Assembly: GCA_022829145.1 (NCBI GenBank)
Contig: CM040745.1
Coordinates: 33,572,406-33,636,405 of the forward strand
DNA length: 64,000 nucleotides
Direction: 5' to 3'
From: Albula goreensis
Lineage: Eukaryota; Chordata; Actinopteri; Albuliformes; Albulidae
A program made the translations under genes and the position numbers. Under the pieces are notes generated by a model that was not told the DNA's origin, made no database searches, and worked only from the letters and a program-made list of their open reading frames with translations. Below are positions 1 through 11,292 of the stretch, one piece after another. Numbering within the stretch: the first letter of the stretch is position 1; every line of letters starts with the position of its first letter.

Positions 1-845
1 GGACCTTGTTGTCATGGCGATCCCCCCCCCCCCATGCACACACACACACACACACACATACACACACACAAAACCCACCCACCCCCTTCACCGGGGGGAG
101 AAGGGTTGCCATAGCACAAGCGCAGGCGATAAATTATGGGATGCATGTGTCATGAGTCATATGACTGCCGCTCGCAGATCAAGCGATTTAAGCCACTGGC
201 CGCGGGACCTCGGCACATCTGTGCGGCTCGCGGGAGGCCTGGGGGGTTGGGGGGGGGCGAACCGCGCGGCGGGCTGCATTCCTGCCCGGGCCAGCATAAC
301 GGCGGCTCTGTGAGCCCAGCCGCCGCTCCGCCGGGGCTTTGATCTGCGCTCTGTTTGGCCGTGTGCACACATTCTCAAGCAGCCTTTATAACAGCCCTCA
401 TCAGCAGGGCAAGGGGAGAAAAGGGAAGGCGCTGGGTTTGGGAAGGGGGCGGGGGTGCGCAGGGGGCGATTCCAGCGTATGGTTCTTGGACTGGGGCCCA
501 GACTTGCGCTGTGGGCTAATTAAGGCCTTGGAGAGAGAGGAGGGGTTGATTCGTCCCAGTCTCTGTTTCGGTGTACGGGAGGCGTGGTTGTGGGCTGGCA
601 CGCCAGGGGGGGATTTTCAGGGGGTGGGGTGGACAGGGAGGCGGGTGTGCGAGTGGGGGATGGAGAAAGGAGGAAGAGGGGGGTTTGTTTTGTTTTTTGT
701 TTTCTTTTCCACTCTGTTTTCAGTAATGAGTCATGGGAAAGAGGATTGTGCGATCCATATATTTACTGTTTTTTAAATATGTAAATGAATAAATACCTGC
801 GATTTACGGGTGTGTCTCATTGTACCGGTCTCTCTCTTTGCACAG
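1..845 (+). other. bcor: intron of bcor, cut by the window edge
   Basis: This is read as intron because a phase-1 acceptor with a pyrimidine tract and CACAG ends at 845 and no convincing exon was seen before it. It holds a C-run followed by a CA repeat at about 35-70, a GC-rich stretch near 180-350 and a G-rich purine tract at about 410-700. An exon in the first few hundred bases cannot be excluded, because the upstream protein is not in view. Confidence 0.6.
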
Positions 846-1082
846 GTGTTGGGAACAACAGGGTGCCTGTCCTGCAGAGGTGTGGTGTCCCACGCCAGGA
901 GAGGGACCAGGGGAGGGCCAGCGAGGAAGGGAAGCCATCGGAGGATGTGGGGTCCGGAGGAGGGGTGGGGGCCAGGAAGCGCACACTCTGCCCGGAGGAG
1001 AGCCAGGCCCCCCGGGGCGAGGAGAGGGAGGCCAGCTGGGAGAGGGCCGTCATCCAGGCAAAGAGGTCCAGGATGAGTGCTG
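846..1082 (+). CDS. bcor: bcor coding exon A (first in window)
   Basis: This exon encodes residues 1-78 of the fragment and the first base of residue 79. The acceptor is a pyrimidine-rich stretch ending in TTTGCACAG at 845. The donor is CTG|GTAAGA at 1083. Phases are 1 at both ends. The peptide is charged and probably disordered, with basic clusters ARKRTL and AKRSRM that could serve as nuclear localisation signals (inference). No catalytic domain is expected in this part of a corepressor scaffold. A second AG at 876-877 would also be in frame but has a poorer tract, so 846 was preferred. Family assignment rests on the joined downstream exons, because this stretch alone is not diagnostic. Confidence 0.75.
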
Positions 1083-1179
1083 GTAAGAAGGCCCGCTCCT
1101 GTGTCTCGCATTGCTGCTAGTCCTGATGCCCCCACCATACCCCCCACCCTGTTACCGTCACCACCACTGACACACTACC

Positions 1180-1212
<33 letters not shown>

Positions 1213-2577
1213 GCTCACAGGCAGGAAGCAGAGAATCCTTTAATCCCGTCTTTCACCGGAGGAAGGAACACACAGCATCTCTCGCTCTCTCTCTCATTCT
1301 CCTTCCCACCCCCTTATTATAAGACAGACACTGGGACTCTGTGACATTTCTTCTACTTTGCCACTCCTGAGTTCAGTGTTGTTTTTCAGTGTTGGTGTTG
1401 TTTTTGTCGTGTCTTTTTTTCCTCATGAGCCAATCTGCCCACAGCTTTGCCTGCTTGCTTTTTTCCTGTATGACATAAACGCAACACATTAATGCACACA
1501 GACATACAAGATGCTTCTTGTCACATTGGGATGCGTAGTTGTGTGTTTCCCGAAAGGGACATGTAGTTGTGCGTTGTCACATTGATTTTTACTTGTGTAT
1601 ATAAGAGTATTGGATGTGTAGCTGTGTGTTATGGCAAAGGAATGTGTAGATCTGTTGTGCATTGTTGGTACGTTTCATTGTGTTTGCGGAGACACACTAG
1701 TTCAGAGTTCCTCCCACTTTTTTTAACGTCTGTTTGCAATTTGTTTTTATGACTCCAATGTGATGCAAATAACCCCTTAGCTGGGGTCCTTGCGGAACCT
1801 CCATTTTACGTTGGTGCAAATTAGGGCAGGGGCAGCGCTCGGAAGATCGCCAGCCTGGGTCTGAGTTGAGCGATCATGCTTAATTTCGGGGCCTCTCTAC
1901 AAACTGCAACCACTCGGTTTTGTTTTGCGTCTTCAGAGAGCCGTGCAAGGTGAAGTTTTTCTTGTGCCCGACCGCTGGAAAACGCTCTCAGCGATAATCC
2001 CGGCGCCTCGCTTTCTAATTGGACGGGATGGACGTGACGTGAATTTTTTTCCTCCCTTCACCAGCTGGAACATTTAGTTTGCAATTAATTTAACCCCAGC
2101 GGTGCCCCCAAGCACTTTTTTTTTCTTCCTTTTTTTCCCCCTTTCTGTTTTTTTGATCACACGGCTCATAGTCTGAGCGTGCTGGAGCTGAGATAATTAG
2201 CTCCTCTTCGGCTGGCTTTGCCTGTTGTGCGGCTGGGGCCAGATCTGGCAGTCGCACACAATGGAGACTGGGATGCCAAAAGGGGTGCTTGAAGGAGCAC
2301 AGATCAGCCTTCGAGGGTTAAAGGTGTGCAGACAGCACCCCACCCCCCCAACCCCCTTCCCTCCTTGAGCGGAATCACGGACAGAAAAGCAAATTCAGTG
2401 AGCTCAGTTTTCCGTTGCGCAAGACGTGTTTTCAGAGGTGTTGAGGGAAATTCTCTGTTGGTGGGGAGGGGGAGGAGGAGGGCAGTAAGAGGGGAAGGAG
2501 AGAGTCTTGCGAGCGTCTGTGTGGGCTTAAGCGAGGGCCCTTGGTGTCTCCCTCATTAATCCACGTTGTCTCTCCAG
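1083..2577 (+). other. bcor: bcor intron A-B
   Basis: A phase-1 intron with GTAAGA at its start and TCTCTCCAG at its end. It holds a CA repeat at about 1189-1212 and a TGTGTAG/TTGTG-rich segment at about 1530-1690. A 1.78-2.33 kb block carries GCAATTAATTTAA and GATAATTAGCTCC homeodomain-type motifs. No exon was recognised. Confidence 0.7.
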
Positions 2578-2931
2578 ATGTCTGGCCCGAGAGGGACTTT
2601 ACGCCCCCTTCCAAGCACCTCTTGGAGGAGGTTAAAGACCTGAAGGTGTGCATCGAGCTGACGGGACTGAGTCTCCGCACACCCTACCCCCCACCGCTGC
2701 TGCACCCCTTCCGGGACCTTTGGGCGGGCCAGGTCTCCCCAGAGAGGTCGGAGGTCGACGGCGACCCGGCGCTGCGCCGCAGGCTGCTGGCAGCGCCGGG
2801 GTGGGAGGAGCGGGCCGAGCCCCGCCCGCTGGAGGCCAGAGCTGGGGATGGAGTACAGCCCTGTGGGAAGAGGCCAGAGGCCAATAGGAATCGGCGTGAG
2901 GAGGCGCGGCGTAGCGGTGACGCGGAACAAG
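2578..2931 (+). CDS. bcor: bcor coding exon B
   Basis: This exon encodes residues 79-196 and the first base of residue 197. The acceptor is TGTCTCTCCAG at 2577 and the donor is CAAG|GTACGC at 2932. Both junctions are phase 1, so the codon split with exon A becomes GAT (Asp). The start is compact and looks conserved (DVWPERDFTPPSKHL, then LLEEVKDLKVCIELTGL, a short predicted helix). The rest is rich in Pro, Arg and Glu and looks disordered. The CDS stops at the donor, although the same frame stays open into the intron to about 3083. In BCOR proteins this region lies between the BCL6-binding part and the ankyrin repeats. The gain in GC and Arg codons in the second half looks like fast evolution rather than a different gene. 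Confidence 0.88.
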
Positions 2932-4949
2932 GTACGCAGACGACGCCAGCGAGCGCTCGCGTTAGGAAGGAGGGCATGCATGCGGAGCCTCACCCAGTCA
3001 CAGCTCAGGGGGCGAAAGGACACGCAGCTGCATTTTTTTATCAGACTACCTGTGGCACAGCAGAGGGGGCTTACTTCGTTTAGCATGACAGCAGTTTACA
3101 GTCTAGCGCTGTTCAAAAAAGCGCCAACACATTGTGCTCTGCGCTTAAGAGTATTACACAGCCTTGCGCAAGGCTTTTGGTCTATCACTGTCTGCTACAC
3201 GGATGGCGGCTATGGGGTTTTTTTTGGTTGCTGGTCATGCCTTTAAAGGGTTTTCCCCACAGAGAGGGGAAGTGGTGTGACTGAGAGTCTGCCTGTCACT
3301 AACGGCGAGGGTTACGTCACTTCTGTTTATCGCGGGAGGCCTCTGAAAGGTCGCTCTCCACAGCCTCCAGCCCAGCCGCGCTCGAGTCACGTGGCTCCCT
3401 AACGGGACGCACCTGTTTGACCGCGCAGTGAGCTGCCTGGTAGCTCTGGGCACAAAAAAAAAAAAAAAAAGAAAAAAACATGCGCGGCGGCTGAAGCACG
3501 CTTTCACTCTGACTCACCCAGTTCTGAGAAGGGCTAAGCGAAAGACTCCCCGCCGCCAAAGACAGAGATAAAGAAAGGAGAAGCCGAAAGCCAGAGCAGC
3601 GGCAGAGTGTTTCTTTTGTTTTTTTTTCCCTCGACTCGCTCCGCGATCGTCTGAGCGAGAGCGCGAGGAAGGAAGAAAGAGGGAGGGAGGGGAAAGAAAA
3701 AAATGCAGACGTTTCCTCTTGTGACTCCCCCTCCAACCTACCGCCATTGCCTGCCCCCTTTCCCCTGCCCACAACAACCCCCCGCCCCCCCAACCCCCAC
3801 TCCCGCCCGGATGTGCGCCAGCGATAATGTCTCTGGCTGACTGACGGCGATCTTCCCTCGCCTCGCTCCGTAATGACATCGCTCAGACGCCGCATGCCTC
3901 GGAATAATGAGCCGTGAGATTCCGGAGCTGTGCAAATAGCTGACAGTTAAGCGCCCGGCGACAACGCTGAATCTCCCGGAAATTACGGTGGCTTCTTGCC
4001 CTGGTCGTTTTCCCGCCGCCCGAGAGGGACGCAGCGGTCAGCCCTGGCTTTCATTTGCATGCTTTCGGGATACTTCTAACATTTTCACCATCAAAACAGG
4101 TCACTGCGTGCTCTGCTCTATAGGATGTATCTGCAATATGCAACAGCAAAATAAACCCTTGCAGAATCGAGCTCTGTTTGTAGACGCTTCTGTGATACAG
4201 TCTGAGGACTATCACCGCTCCTCATTGCTGAATGGAACACATAAAAAATAGGACCCATAATTATTTTAGCATTTCTCTAGCAACAAAGAATCAAAAATTA
4301 CGCCATTAGATTGTCCTGTTTCTATTGGTATTACGTTATCTCTTGTGGGGTGGAGGGAGGCACCAATCCTAACATGACATGGGGATAAATGAAAAGCTTG
4401 CCCGGGTTCGTGCTAACGGCAAGGTAATTTTCCACAGATGTTGCGGTCTAGCCATGCCTTCAGCAGCCTATATCGTTTTTTTTCTCCTTTAAATGGGAAA
4501 ATTCGCCTTGGCCGCAGATGTTCGGGAGGCCCGGGCCATGCTGCACAGCCTCGTCCCGCCATACCCGTTTGCACGTCTGCCGTAGTGACGAAACACATGG
4601 TTGGCGCAACCTCCAGGGCAAGCAGGGACTTGCGTTTTGGGGGGCCTCTGCTATGACACGCCACAGAAAACCAACACCATTCCTCCGCAAAACCGGAATA
4701 TGCCAAAGACAGAGCGTTGCCTGTCTACATATGTTGAAAAAGAAGAGAGGAGGGGAAAAAAGTGTTTTTTTAACGGTTTTCCCTGGGGGCGTGTAAGGAA
4801 GGGCATTAATTAGGACTTATTGGGGTGGGGGAGCGGCCTTACTGAAGCCGTGTACCAGGCCGCACACGGGCCCCTGGGGGGCTGTTCCCTTTCACAAACC
4901 GCAAAGGTGAGGTGGCTCAGATAGACGTACACTGTTATGTGTGTGTATT

Positions 4950-4953
<4 letters not shown>

Positions 4954-4980
<27 letters not shown>
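4954..4980. repeat. (TG)n microsatellite
   Basis: A pure TG run read directly; it sits inside the bcor intron that follows 2931. Confidence 0.95.
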
Positions 4981-5309
4981 ACGGTGAGGGCAGATGGCCT
5001 GTGCGTTGCCGTGATAAGACGAAGAAGTGGCCTTTCGGTGCGAGGAGATAAGATGAGCGTGAGGGGCGCGAGATGAAGCAAGCGTTTTCCGTGAGCGAGG
5101 GAAAGGGGGGAGGGGGGTGCGGAGCATTTCGCTTTCCGGACTCGTTTTTAATGTCCTGTTCACTCGTCCTGTATGGGATGGCCCCCTCCCCCTTCCCCTC
5201 ACTGATACTGCCTGGGGGCCTGTAGTTTCTGCTGGTTATTAGGACAGGGCGTTATTATCTGTGTGTGCGTGCCTATGTGTGGTCTACCAATGTGTATGTG
5301 CGTGCGTGT

Positions 5310-5313
<4 letters not shown>

Positions 5314-5340
<27 letters not shown>
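5314..5340. repeat. (TG)n microsatellite
   Basis: A TG run preceded by interrupted TG/CG dinucleotides from about 5290. Confidence 0.95.
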
Positions 5341-5829
5341 AGAAACCCACCTTTGTGTCTGAGTCTTGCCCCAGCCACGGTCCCTACCGGCTTTCCTCTT
5401 TCTTCTGTGAGCGCGTTCGCTCCGAGACACTTCCCATAAATAATTTACCAGATGGAGAGGGTAGGAGAACTCATGACTGCGTTTCATAAAAGGCTTTTCT
5501 TAAGAATTTCAGGGAGGGCAGTGGGGATTTCAGCAGCTGCAGAAAACCTCTGTTAACTCTTGTGTTTCACGGCTGTCTCTTCATTGAGAGAGAGAGAGAG
5601 AGAGAGAGTGAACGCGCGTGTGTGAGTGTGTGTACGTGTGTGTGTGTGAGTAAGTAATGCCAGTCTGTGTGACTGCCCCCAAACCAACGCTCCCCCCCTC
5701 CTCTCTCTCCACCCCCATCTGTGTTGTTATTGTTGTGCTGCATTAGCCAGTCTTTTCATCACGTGGCCGTGAGTGAGCGGCCGGTGCTCTGATGTGTGGA
5801 AGCGCCGCGAATGCATATGTACAGAGTGT

Positions 5830-6045
5830 ACACACACACACAAACACACAAGCACACCTTGCACAAACGCACACACACACACACGTAAAATGTGTACACA
5901 TACAGACACACATGCACACCTAGACACACCGCACACAAACACATACACACACTCTCTCATGAACACACATAAAATATACACACATAAGCTTACATAGACA
6001 CACCCACGCACATATACACATACACATACGCACGCATGCACGCAC
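5830..6045. repeat. CA-rich compound microsatellite
   Basis: Interrupted ACAC blocks with scattered T and G substitutions. Open frames read from it are Thr/His/Cys/Val artefacts. Confidence 0.85.
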
Positions 6046-6468
6046 ACCCGGCCCCCCCATCCCCCCCATCAGCCGCCTTCCGTTCCCACAGCCCCCATCT
6101 GGAGCCTGCCTTTGTTTTTGCTCCTGTCTTTATTCTTCAATGGGCTCGCTCGCTCACACTAGAGCAGGGAACCTTATTAGCGGAGACGTGCATGAAAAGA
6201 TTTACTGTTCCCTGAAGTCCGTCGTTTCTCGCGTCAGATCTGATTACCTAATGAGACCCTGAAACTTACGGAAAGGTAAGCCGTGATGTTTTCAGGGTTT
6301 CGTTGCCTTATTTGTGTTGTTTGTTCGTTCCTCTTTAAGGGGAGCGGCAGTTGGCCGTGCTGCGCTGGGGCCTCGGCCGTGCAGCGTGTTTGCTTTTTCT
6401 CTTGCGCTGGGGGGTGACGTTAACACCTGACTCCTGTGTTCCTCACTCCTCCCCACCCCTTCGTGCAG

Positions 6469-6806
6469 GTCCACCCACTGCTCAGCTAAGCCCTGCATGC
6501 AGGGAGGAAACGGACACGCCCCCAGCCCCACCCCCGCTGACCCCCCTGCAACTGACAGACAAGCGACAGAGGCTGAAGGACCAGCGTAGATCTGGAGGGT
6601 TCGGGCTGCCCTCCCCGGAGGCGGACGTGTACGCTTGCCGGGACGAGGACGTGGCTGCCCCCAGGCTGCGTCGGCATGGCGACCCGGAGAAGCCGAAGGG
6701 CAAGCGACAGTGTAAGACCAAGCACATCAGCCTGAGGGAGCAGCAGCAGCAAGCCGCCCACAGTGCTGAGGAATGCCCCGACCCAGATCCTGCCCCCGAC
6801 CAGCAG
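6469..6806 (+). CDS. bcor: bcor coding exon C
   Basis: This exon encodes residues 197-309. The acceptor is CCCCTTCGTGCAG at 6468 (phase 1; the split codon is GGT, Gly). The donor is CAGCAG|GTACGT at 6807 (phase 0). The peptide has a Pro/Thr-rich start, a basic helix-like stretch (TDKRQRLKDQRR), an Arg/Asp segment, a KPKGKRQCKTKHISL basic patch and a QQQQ run. It is probably disordered with nuclear-localisation potential. The frame is also open upstream of the acceptor and downstream into a GT repeat, so the open frame alone overstates the exon. Phase continuity with exons B and D fixes its edges. Confidence 0.87.
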
Positions 6807-6808
6807 GT

Positions 6809-6810
<2 letters not shown>

Positions 6811-6840
<30 letters not shown>
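6811..6840 (+). repeat. (GT)15 adjacent to a splice donor
   Basis: A pure GT run starting four bases after the first intron base (donor at 6807-6808). Each repeat unit is itself a potential weak GT donor dinucleotide. Confidence 0.95.
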
Positions 6841-6841
<1 letters not shown>

Positions 6842-7003
6842 AGCATACATTTCAGTCTGCGTGTTTCTGTTAGTATGCATGTGTTTGTTGATAGATTTGA
6901 TTCTGTTTGAGAGTGAATTTTTGATTTTGTGGGCATCTTTCTGTGTGTGTGTTTGTTTTTTCCTACGTGCAGAGATGGTGTGTGTCTGTACAGGTATTTT
7001 TGA

Positions 7004-7034
<31 letters not shown>

Positions 7035-8750
7035 CCCTACGCGCAGAGATGGTATGTGTGTGTGTATGGGTATTTTTGATTTTGTGTTTGTGTGTGTGTG
7101 CGCACGTTTCATTTGTGCGTTTAAGTGGGGGTAGTGAAACTGGGGCTTTCTGTATTTAGCCCCACCTGATATGAAACCCTTGTAGCACCTAATAACAAAA
7201 GCCCAAAAAAAGAGTTCAGCCCCCATAGGCATCACAGAAAAAGGGGAAAATAACGCAGAGCCGCTGAAATATGCATCAGATCACAGCTGCCCAAACCGCT
7301 TGAATAAAGGCCTCGCTGGAAGTGCCCCTGTAGGAGGTCTGCTTCAGGTCATCTCAAGTGCACTGCTGTTAAGAGCCTCCTTCTCCCCTCCTGCACCGCC
7401 CGCCCGCCCCTCCCAAAACTGCATCAGTAATTCACCCTGAAAACCGGGGGGGGGGAACGTGTGGCGTTGTGAGCTGTGCTGCCGTGACCTCCTCTCGCAC
7501 CGCGGCGTGACCTCTCCCGGCCCAAGCGGAGAGACGGAGGGGAAGGAAGCCTTCAGGAGTCTGGACACGGGTCCCCGCCCTGTCGGGCAGACGCTCGCGC
7601 GAGCTGGGACAATGCGCATTCTTTACATAACAAAAATCCTAGCAGATTTTTTTTTTTTTATTCTCCCCCAAACCCCCCATTCTCTCTGCTGTAATGAGAT
7701 TCTGCTGAGCGTTTCAATGCGCGGCTCTGTCCTTATTTTGAGAAACACATTTGGCCGAGCGGGTGCCGTGCAGTCCAGGGCTTGGAAAGGGCTTTAGCGT
7801 TTTTTTTTGGTTGCTTTTTTTCCCTTCTCTTCCCTCGCACTCACTCGGTCCCTCATGCTGGGAGGCGTGTTAAGGGGAGCCCTGTGTTCTCCGGGAGTCC
7901 TGTGGAGCTGCCAGGGCCGTCCTGGCAGCTGCTCGGCCCCCTCGTAATTCCGCTGGGGTGGGCGGATGCCAGCCGCGGCCCTCTCACCGCTCGCATGATT
8001 CCGCCGCTGCGCTGCCAGGATCAAACCCCCCACCCACCCCCACACACACACAGACCCCCCTCCCCTTCCCCAGGCCCTCTCCGCAGAGAGCTCACTCTAT
8101 CGATGGAGCGTCTCGTCGCTTCCTGTTTCGTTGTTCCTGCCAGCGGGCGGTATTGCTGACAGACATCCGTCCTCTGGAAAACAGCGGAGACCCCCCCCCA
8201 CACCCATTCGGAATATCCAGGCAAAATTACAAAGACAATACAAAAAGAAAAATAGGAAAATACGCTACTGAGCGATTTAGGGAGGATTCTCTCACCTACA
8301 CTCCCCATGCCCCCCCCACCCACTCCCCCACCACCCAAACTGTTAACAAACAAACAGCCGCGCTCTCTCTTTGGCGAGAGACCAGTGTTGACGGCGGTTT
8401 TAGCGTGTCTCAGTGGCAGCCCCATGTATGCGTTTTGTTTTTATTCGCTCGGAACATGTGACCGGGAGGGCCCTCTCGCCAGGGGTGGGGGACCGCGTCC
8501 GGGCTCCTCTGCATGGCGGGCGCGGTGACAGGCGCGTGGAAATAAATGACTTTGAGGTGCGCCCTCCGGAGAGGAGCGGTGACATTTATTAACGGGCGCT
8601 GTGTCTGCCGCTCCCCCAGCGCCACGCTGCCTCCTCAACTTGTGGCTGTGAATAATTAGCACTCCCCCCCTCGTCCCCCCTCTCACCCCGGGCTGGCGCA
8701 GACGATAACCTTCGCCTCGGCACTCCGACAGAGTGAGCGAGAGCAAGAAC

Positions 8751-8751
<1 letters not shown>

Positions 8752-8785
<34 letters not shown>
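8752..8785. repeat. (GA)n microsatellite
   Basis: A GA run followed by impure GA-rich sequence to about 8830. Confidence 0.95.
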
Positions 8786-8786
<1 letters not shown>

Positions 8787-9248
8787 AAGCGAGGGGGAGA
8801 GACAGAGAGAGAGCGACAGAGAGAAAGAGACATTCTCTTAAAGAGGAACTACAGCCTGCTCTCTCCTCTTTAGTTTTCCACGTCTCCTCGGAGAAGCTTC
8901 CTACACAAATCCACCTCCCTAATTTCTCAGGAATGACAGCTTTCATTCCTCCCTGGTCCAGGGGGTTTGGCCGCAGACTCCGGAATGCTGCCGCTGCCGT
9001 TGTTTTCATATTCCGAGAAGGAACATAGCCGAAATGACACTGTTCCAAGAATCCTCCCGTCTGTGGCAAACTGGGAAGGGGGGGGGGCGGGTGAGGGTGT
9101 GTGGGGTGAGGAAAAAAATGTGTGTGTATGCTAGGTTTGAAACGGCGAAGGGATCGTGGTGTGTGTTGCCATGTGAGGCCGTACTGCTACACTGTTATTG
9201 CGCTAAGCCTGTTTCCCCCCTCTCCACTCCCATCTCCGCCCTGAACAG

Positions 9249-9527
9249 GTTTGCCCGGATCAGCCTTCACGCAAGAGGTCAGCGTCACTGTCGGATTACG
9301 ACTCCCCCGCGGTCAGGCCCTGCCCCCCCTCGCTGTGCCCCGCCGCGCCCCAGGCCCCGCTCCAGAAGCCCCTACCCCAGCCCCAGCCCTCCCCGCCCCC
9401 CGCTGGAAACCCCCCCCCTCCGGACACCCCCGCCAGCCGGCCCATGCCGCCCGAGGCGCGGCGGCTGATCGTCAACAAGAACGCTGGCGAGACGCTGCTG
9501 CAGAGGGCGGCCCGTCTGGGCTACGAG
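9249..9527 (+). CDS. bcor: bcor coding exon D (proline linker and start of ankyrin region)
   Basis: This exon encodes residues 310-402 as exactly 93 codons, phase 0 at both ends. The acceptor is CCCTGAACAG at 9248 and the donor is GAG|GTAAGC at 9528. It starts with [12 protein letters not shown], a basic/serine motif. About 45 residues dominated by proline follow, and then [19 protein letters not shown] and RAARLGYE, the entry of the ankyrin domain. [11 protein letters not shown] matches the ankyrin pattern of a turn, TxLxxAA and the first helix. In BCOR the ankyrin domain lies C-terminal to the repressor-binding parts. The proline-rich linker may vary between fish and mammals (inference). 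Confidence 0.92.
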
Positions 9528-10861
9528 GTAAGCTGCTTCGGGCTTCATTCTTCTGCTTCTTTCTTTCTTTTCTCTTCTTTTTTTTTTTCCTTTAGCCTGT
9601 TTCCATGCGCTCCGTCCCCCACAGTCCCCTCTGGCTCCCTCCCAGCTCTGAGCTCGTCCGCACTCTCCGTGAGTCAGACCTCTCGCTGATCTGCCGAATG
9701 CCAGCTTTGTCTGTTCTCCCGTTCAGCCCCTTGTTGCACGTCGCTAATTCCCTGTGACATGCGGAAGTCGCCGATCTCTTTGCTCACACGTAAACACGCA
9801 CATGTATCCGGACAAACGCACAAACATGACACGCTCACACGACGGAGCATTCACAGAGGAGAAAAGACCGTGCTGTTCATCTGGGGTCATCTTTTTCCAC
9901 TTGTCCACACCCACACATACGTACGTATATACACAAGCAAATACGCACGCAGGCGCGTGACAGCAGATACACACGCAAGCTAAATTAAACTCAGTCCCTC
10001 GGTCGTCCTCAGCCCCAAAGCTCGCCATCTTCACCGTGTGCTTAGCGAGCAGCAATACAAAAAGGGGGTATTTTTGGACGGGAGGAAACCATCAACAATC
10101 TGTTAAACCCCTCAGAACACCATCACCCATGTCTAATTTTCCCCAGATTAATGAGTCTGAGGATTAGTTACAGCACGGGGGTTTGGAGAAGCACCACGGA
10201 GCACAGGAAATGAACGATTACCGTCACGGGCGCAGGCACAGGGCTTGCGTACCCGTCTGACGAGAGAAAAGTACAGGATCAAGTTTTTATTTTTTATTTT
10301 ATTAGATTCTCTTTTAAGTGCATAACCGAGGTGTGATGAATAATATTTTTGTATTTAAGTGTTTTTTAAAGCCTAGGAACAAATTAACGTCACCTTCTCT
10401 GAATCATTGGCCACTGGGATGGAATAAACCAGGGTTTTTTTTTTTTTCTTCAGTTTTTCGGAATGTTCCGTACAAGCAGGTCCTGACAACATCAAAGCGC
10501 TCAGCGCTGGAGTAGTAGAATGAAAAATTGCGTGGCTCCCCGGGGATCAGAGCCAAATGTTTCTAAGCTCAGCCTCCCTTTATAGATTTTCACCCATGAC
10601 GTCTCTTCCCCGTCCCCCGTCCCCAGCCCCCACCCACCCACCCACCCACCCTGTGGATTGGGAAGAGGAGGTCAAAGCAGACGTGCAATTAGCCATACCC
10701 TCCTGCCAAAAGAGCAGAAAATGTCTCACAAATTAAAAATAAAACTAATGTTCTGTTTAAAGGTGTTTTTATGCTGTGTTCGGCCCCTGCCCCGCCCCCG
10801 CCCGCCCCCTCTCCCCCCTTTACAAACCTATCCTATACAGGCCAGCTGCCATGGAGCGCAC

Positions 10862-11027
10862 GTGAGTGCATGCAGATTGTGTTTGTGTGCGTTTATAGTG
10901 TGTGTGGGTGCGTGAGTGTGTATGTGTGCATAGGGGTATGCATGGCATATGCTTGAATGCATGTGTGCGCTCGCATGTCTGGATTTGTGTGTGTGAGTTA
11001 AGAGTGTGTGAGTATTTCTGTGTGTGT

Positions 11028-11064
<37 letters not shown>

Positions 11065-11292
11065 TGCATAGCGTATGCTTGGATGCGTGATTGTATGTGC
11101 TCACCTGTCAGGATTTGTGTGTGAGTAAGAGTGTGAGAGTATTTCTGTGTGTGTTTGTGTGTGTGAGAGTGTATTTCTATATGTGTTTGTGCATATGTGT
11201 GTGTGTGTCTGTGTGTGTGGATATATGTATCTCTGTGTGTATGTCTGTGAGTGTATTTCTATGTGTGTGTGTGAGTGTGTGTGTGCTCACTG
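10862..11292. repeat. TG-rich compound microsatellite
   Basis: Long interrupted TG sequence with two similar internal segments (each has a GGTATGCATxGCxTATGCTT-like core, near 10935 and 11061), which suggests a local duplication of about 125 bp. Confidence 0.85.

Larger units (their letters stand above)
2932..6468 (+). other. bcor: bcor intron B-C
   Basis: A phase-1 intron of 3.5 kb starting GTACGC and ending CCTTCGTGCAG. It contains poly-A near 3454, GC-rich DNA at 3.3-4.0 kb, an ATTTGCAT octamer at 4053-4060, TG repeats at 4954-4980 and 5314-5340, GA/TG repeats at 5585-5650, a CA-rich block at 5830-6045 and a homeodomain-motif block at about 6.16-6.28 kb. No coding exon was recognised. The long minus-strand open frame at 3317-3895 is low-complexity Ser/Leu/Phe sequence. 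Confidence 0.7.
6807..9248 (+). other. bcor: bcor intron C-D
   Basis: A phase-0 intron starting GTACGT and ending CTGAACAG. A (GT)15 run begins at its fifth base. It also holds TG/T-rich sequence at 6.84-7.12 kb that includes two near copies of a stretch ending in CGCAGAGATGGT-like sequence (about 6.97 and 7.05 kb). A GA repeat lies at 8752-8785. No further exon was recognised. Confidence 0.7.

Noticed and set aside
878..1082. Alternative start of exon A at 878 (after CCTGCAG)
   Set aside because: The site at 846 has the better pyrimidine tract. Both are in frame with the downstream exon, so the choice is not absolute.
3317..3895. 192-residue minus-strand open frame
   Set aside because: Low-complexity Ser/Leu/Phe from GA- and A-rich sequence; no domain and no splice support.
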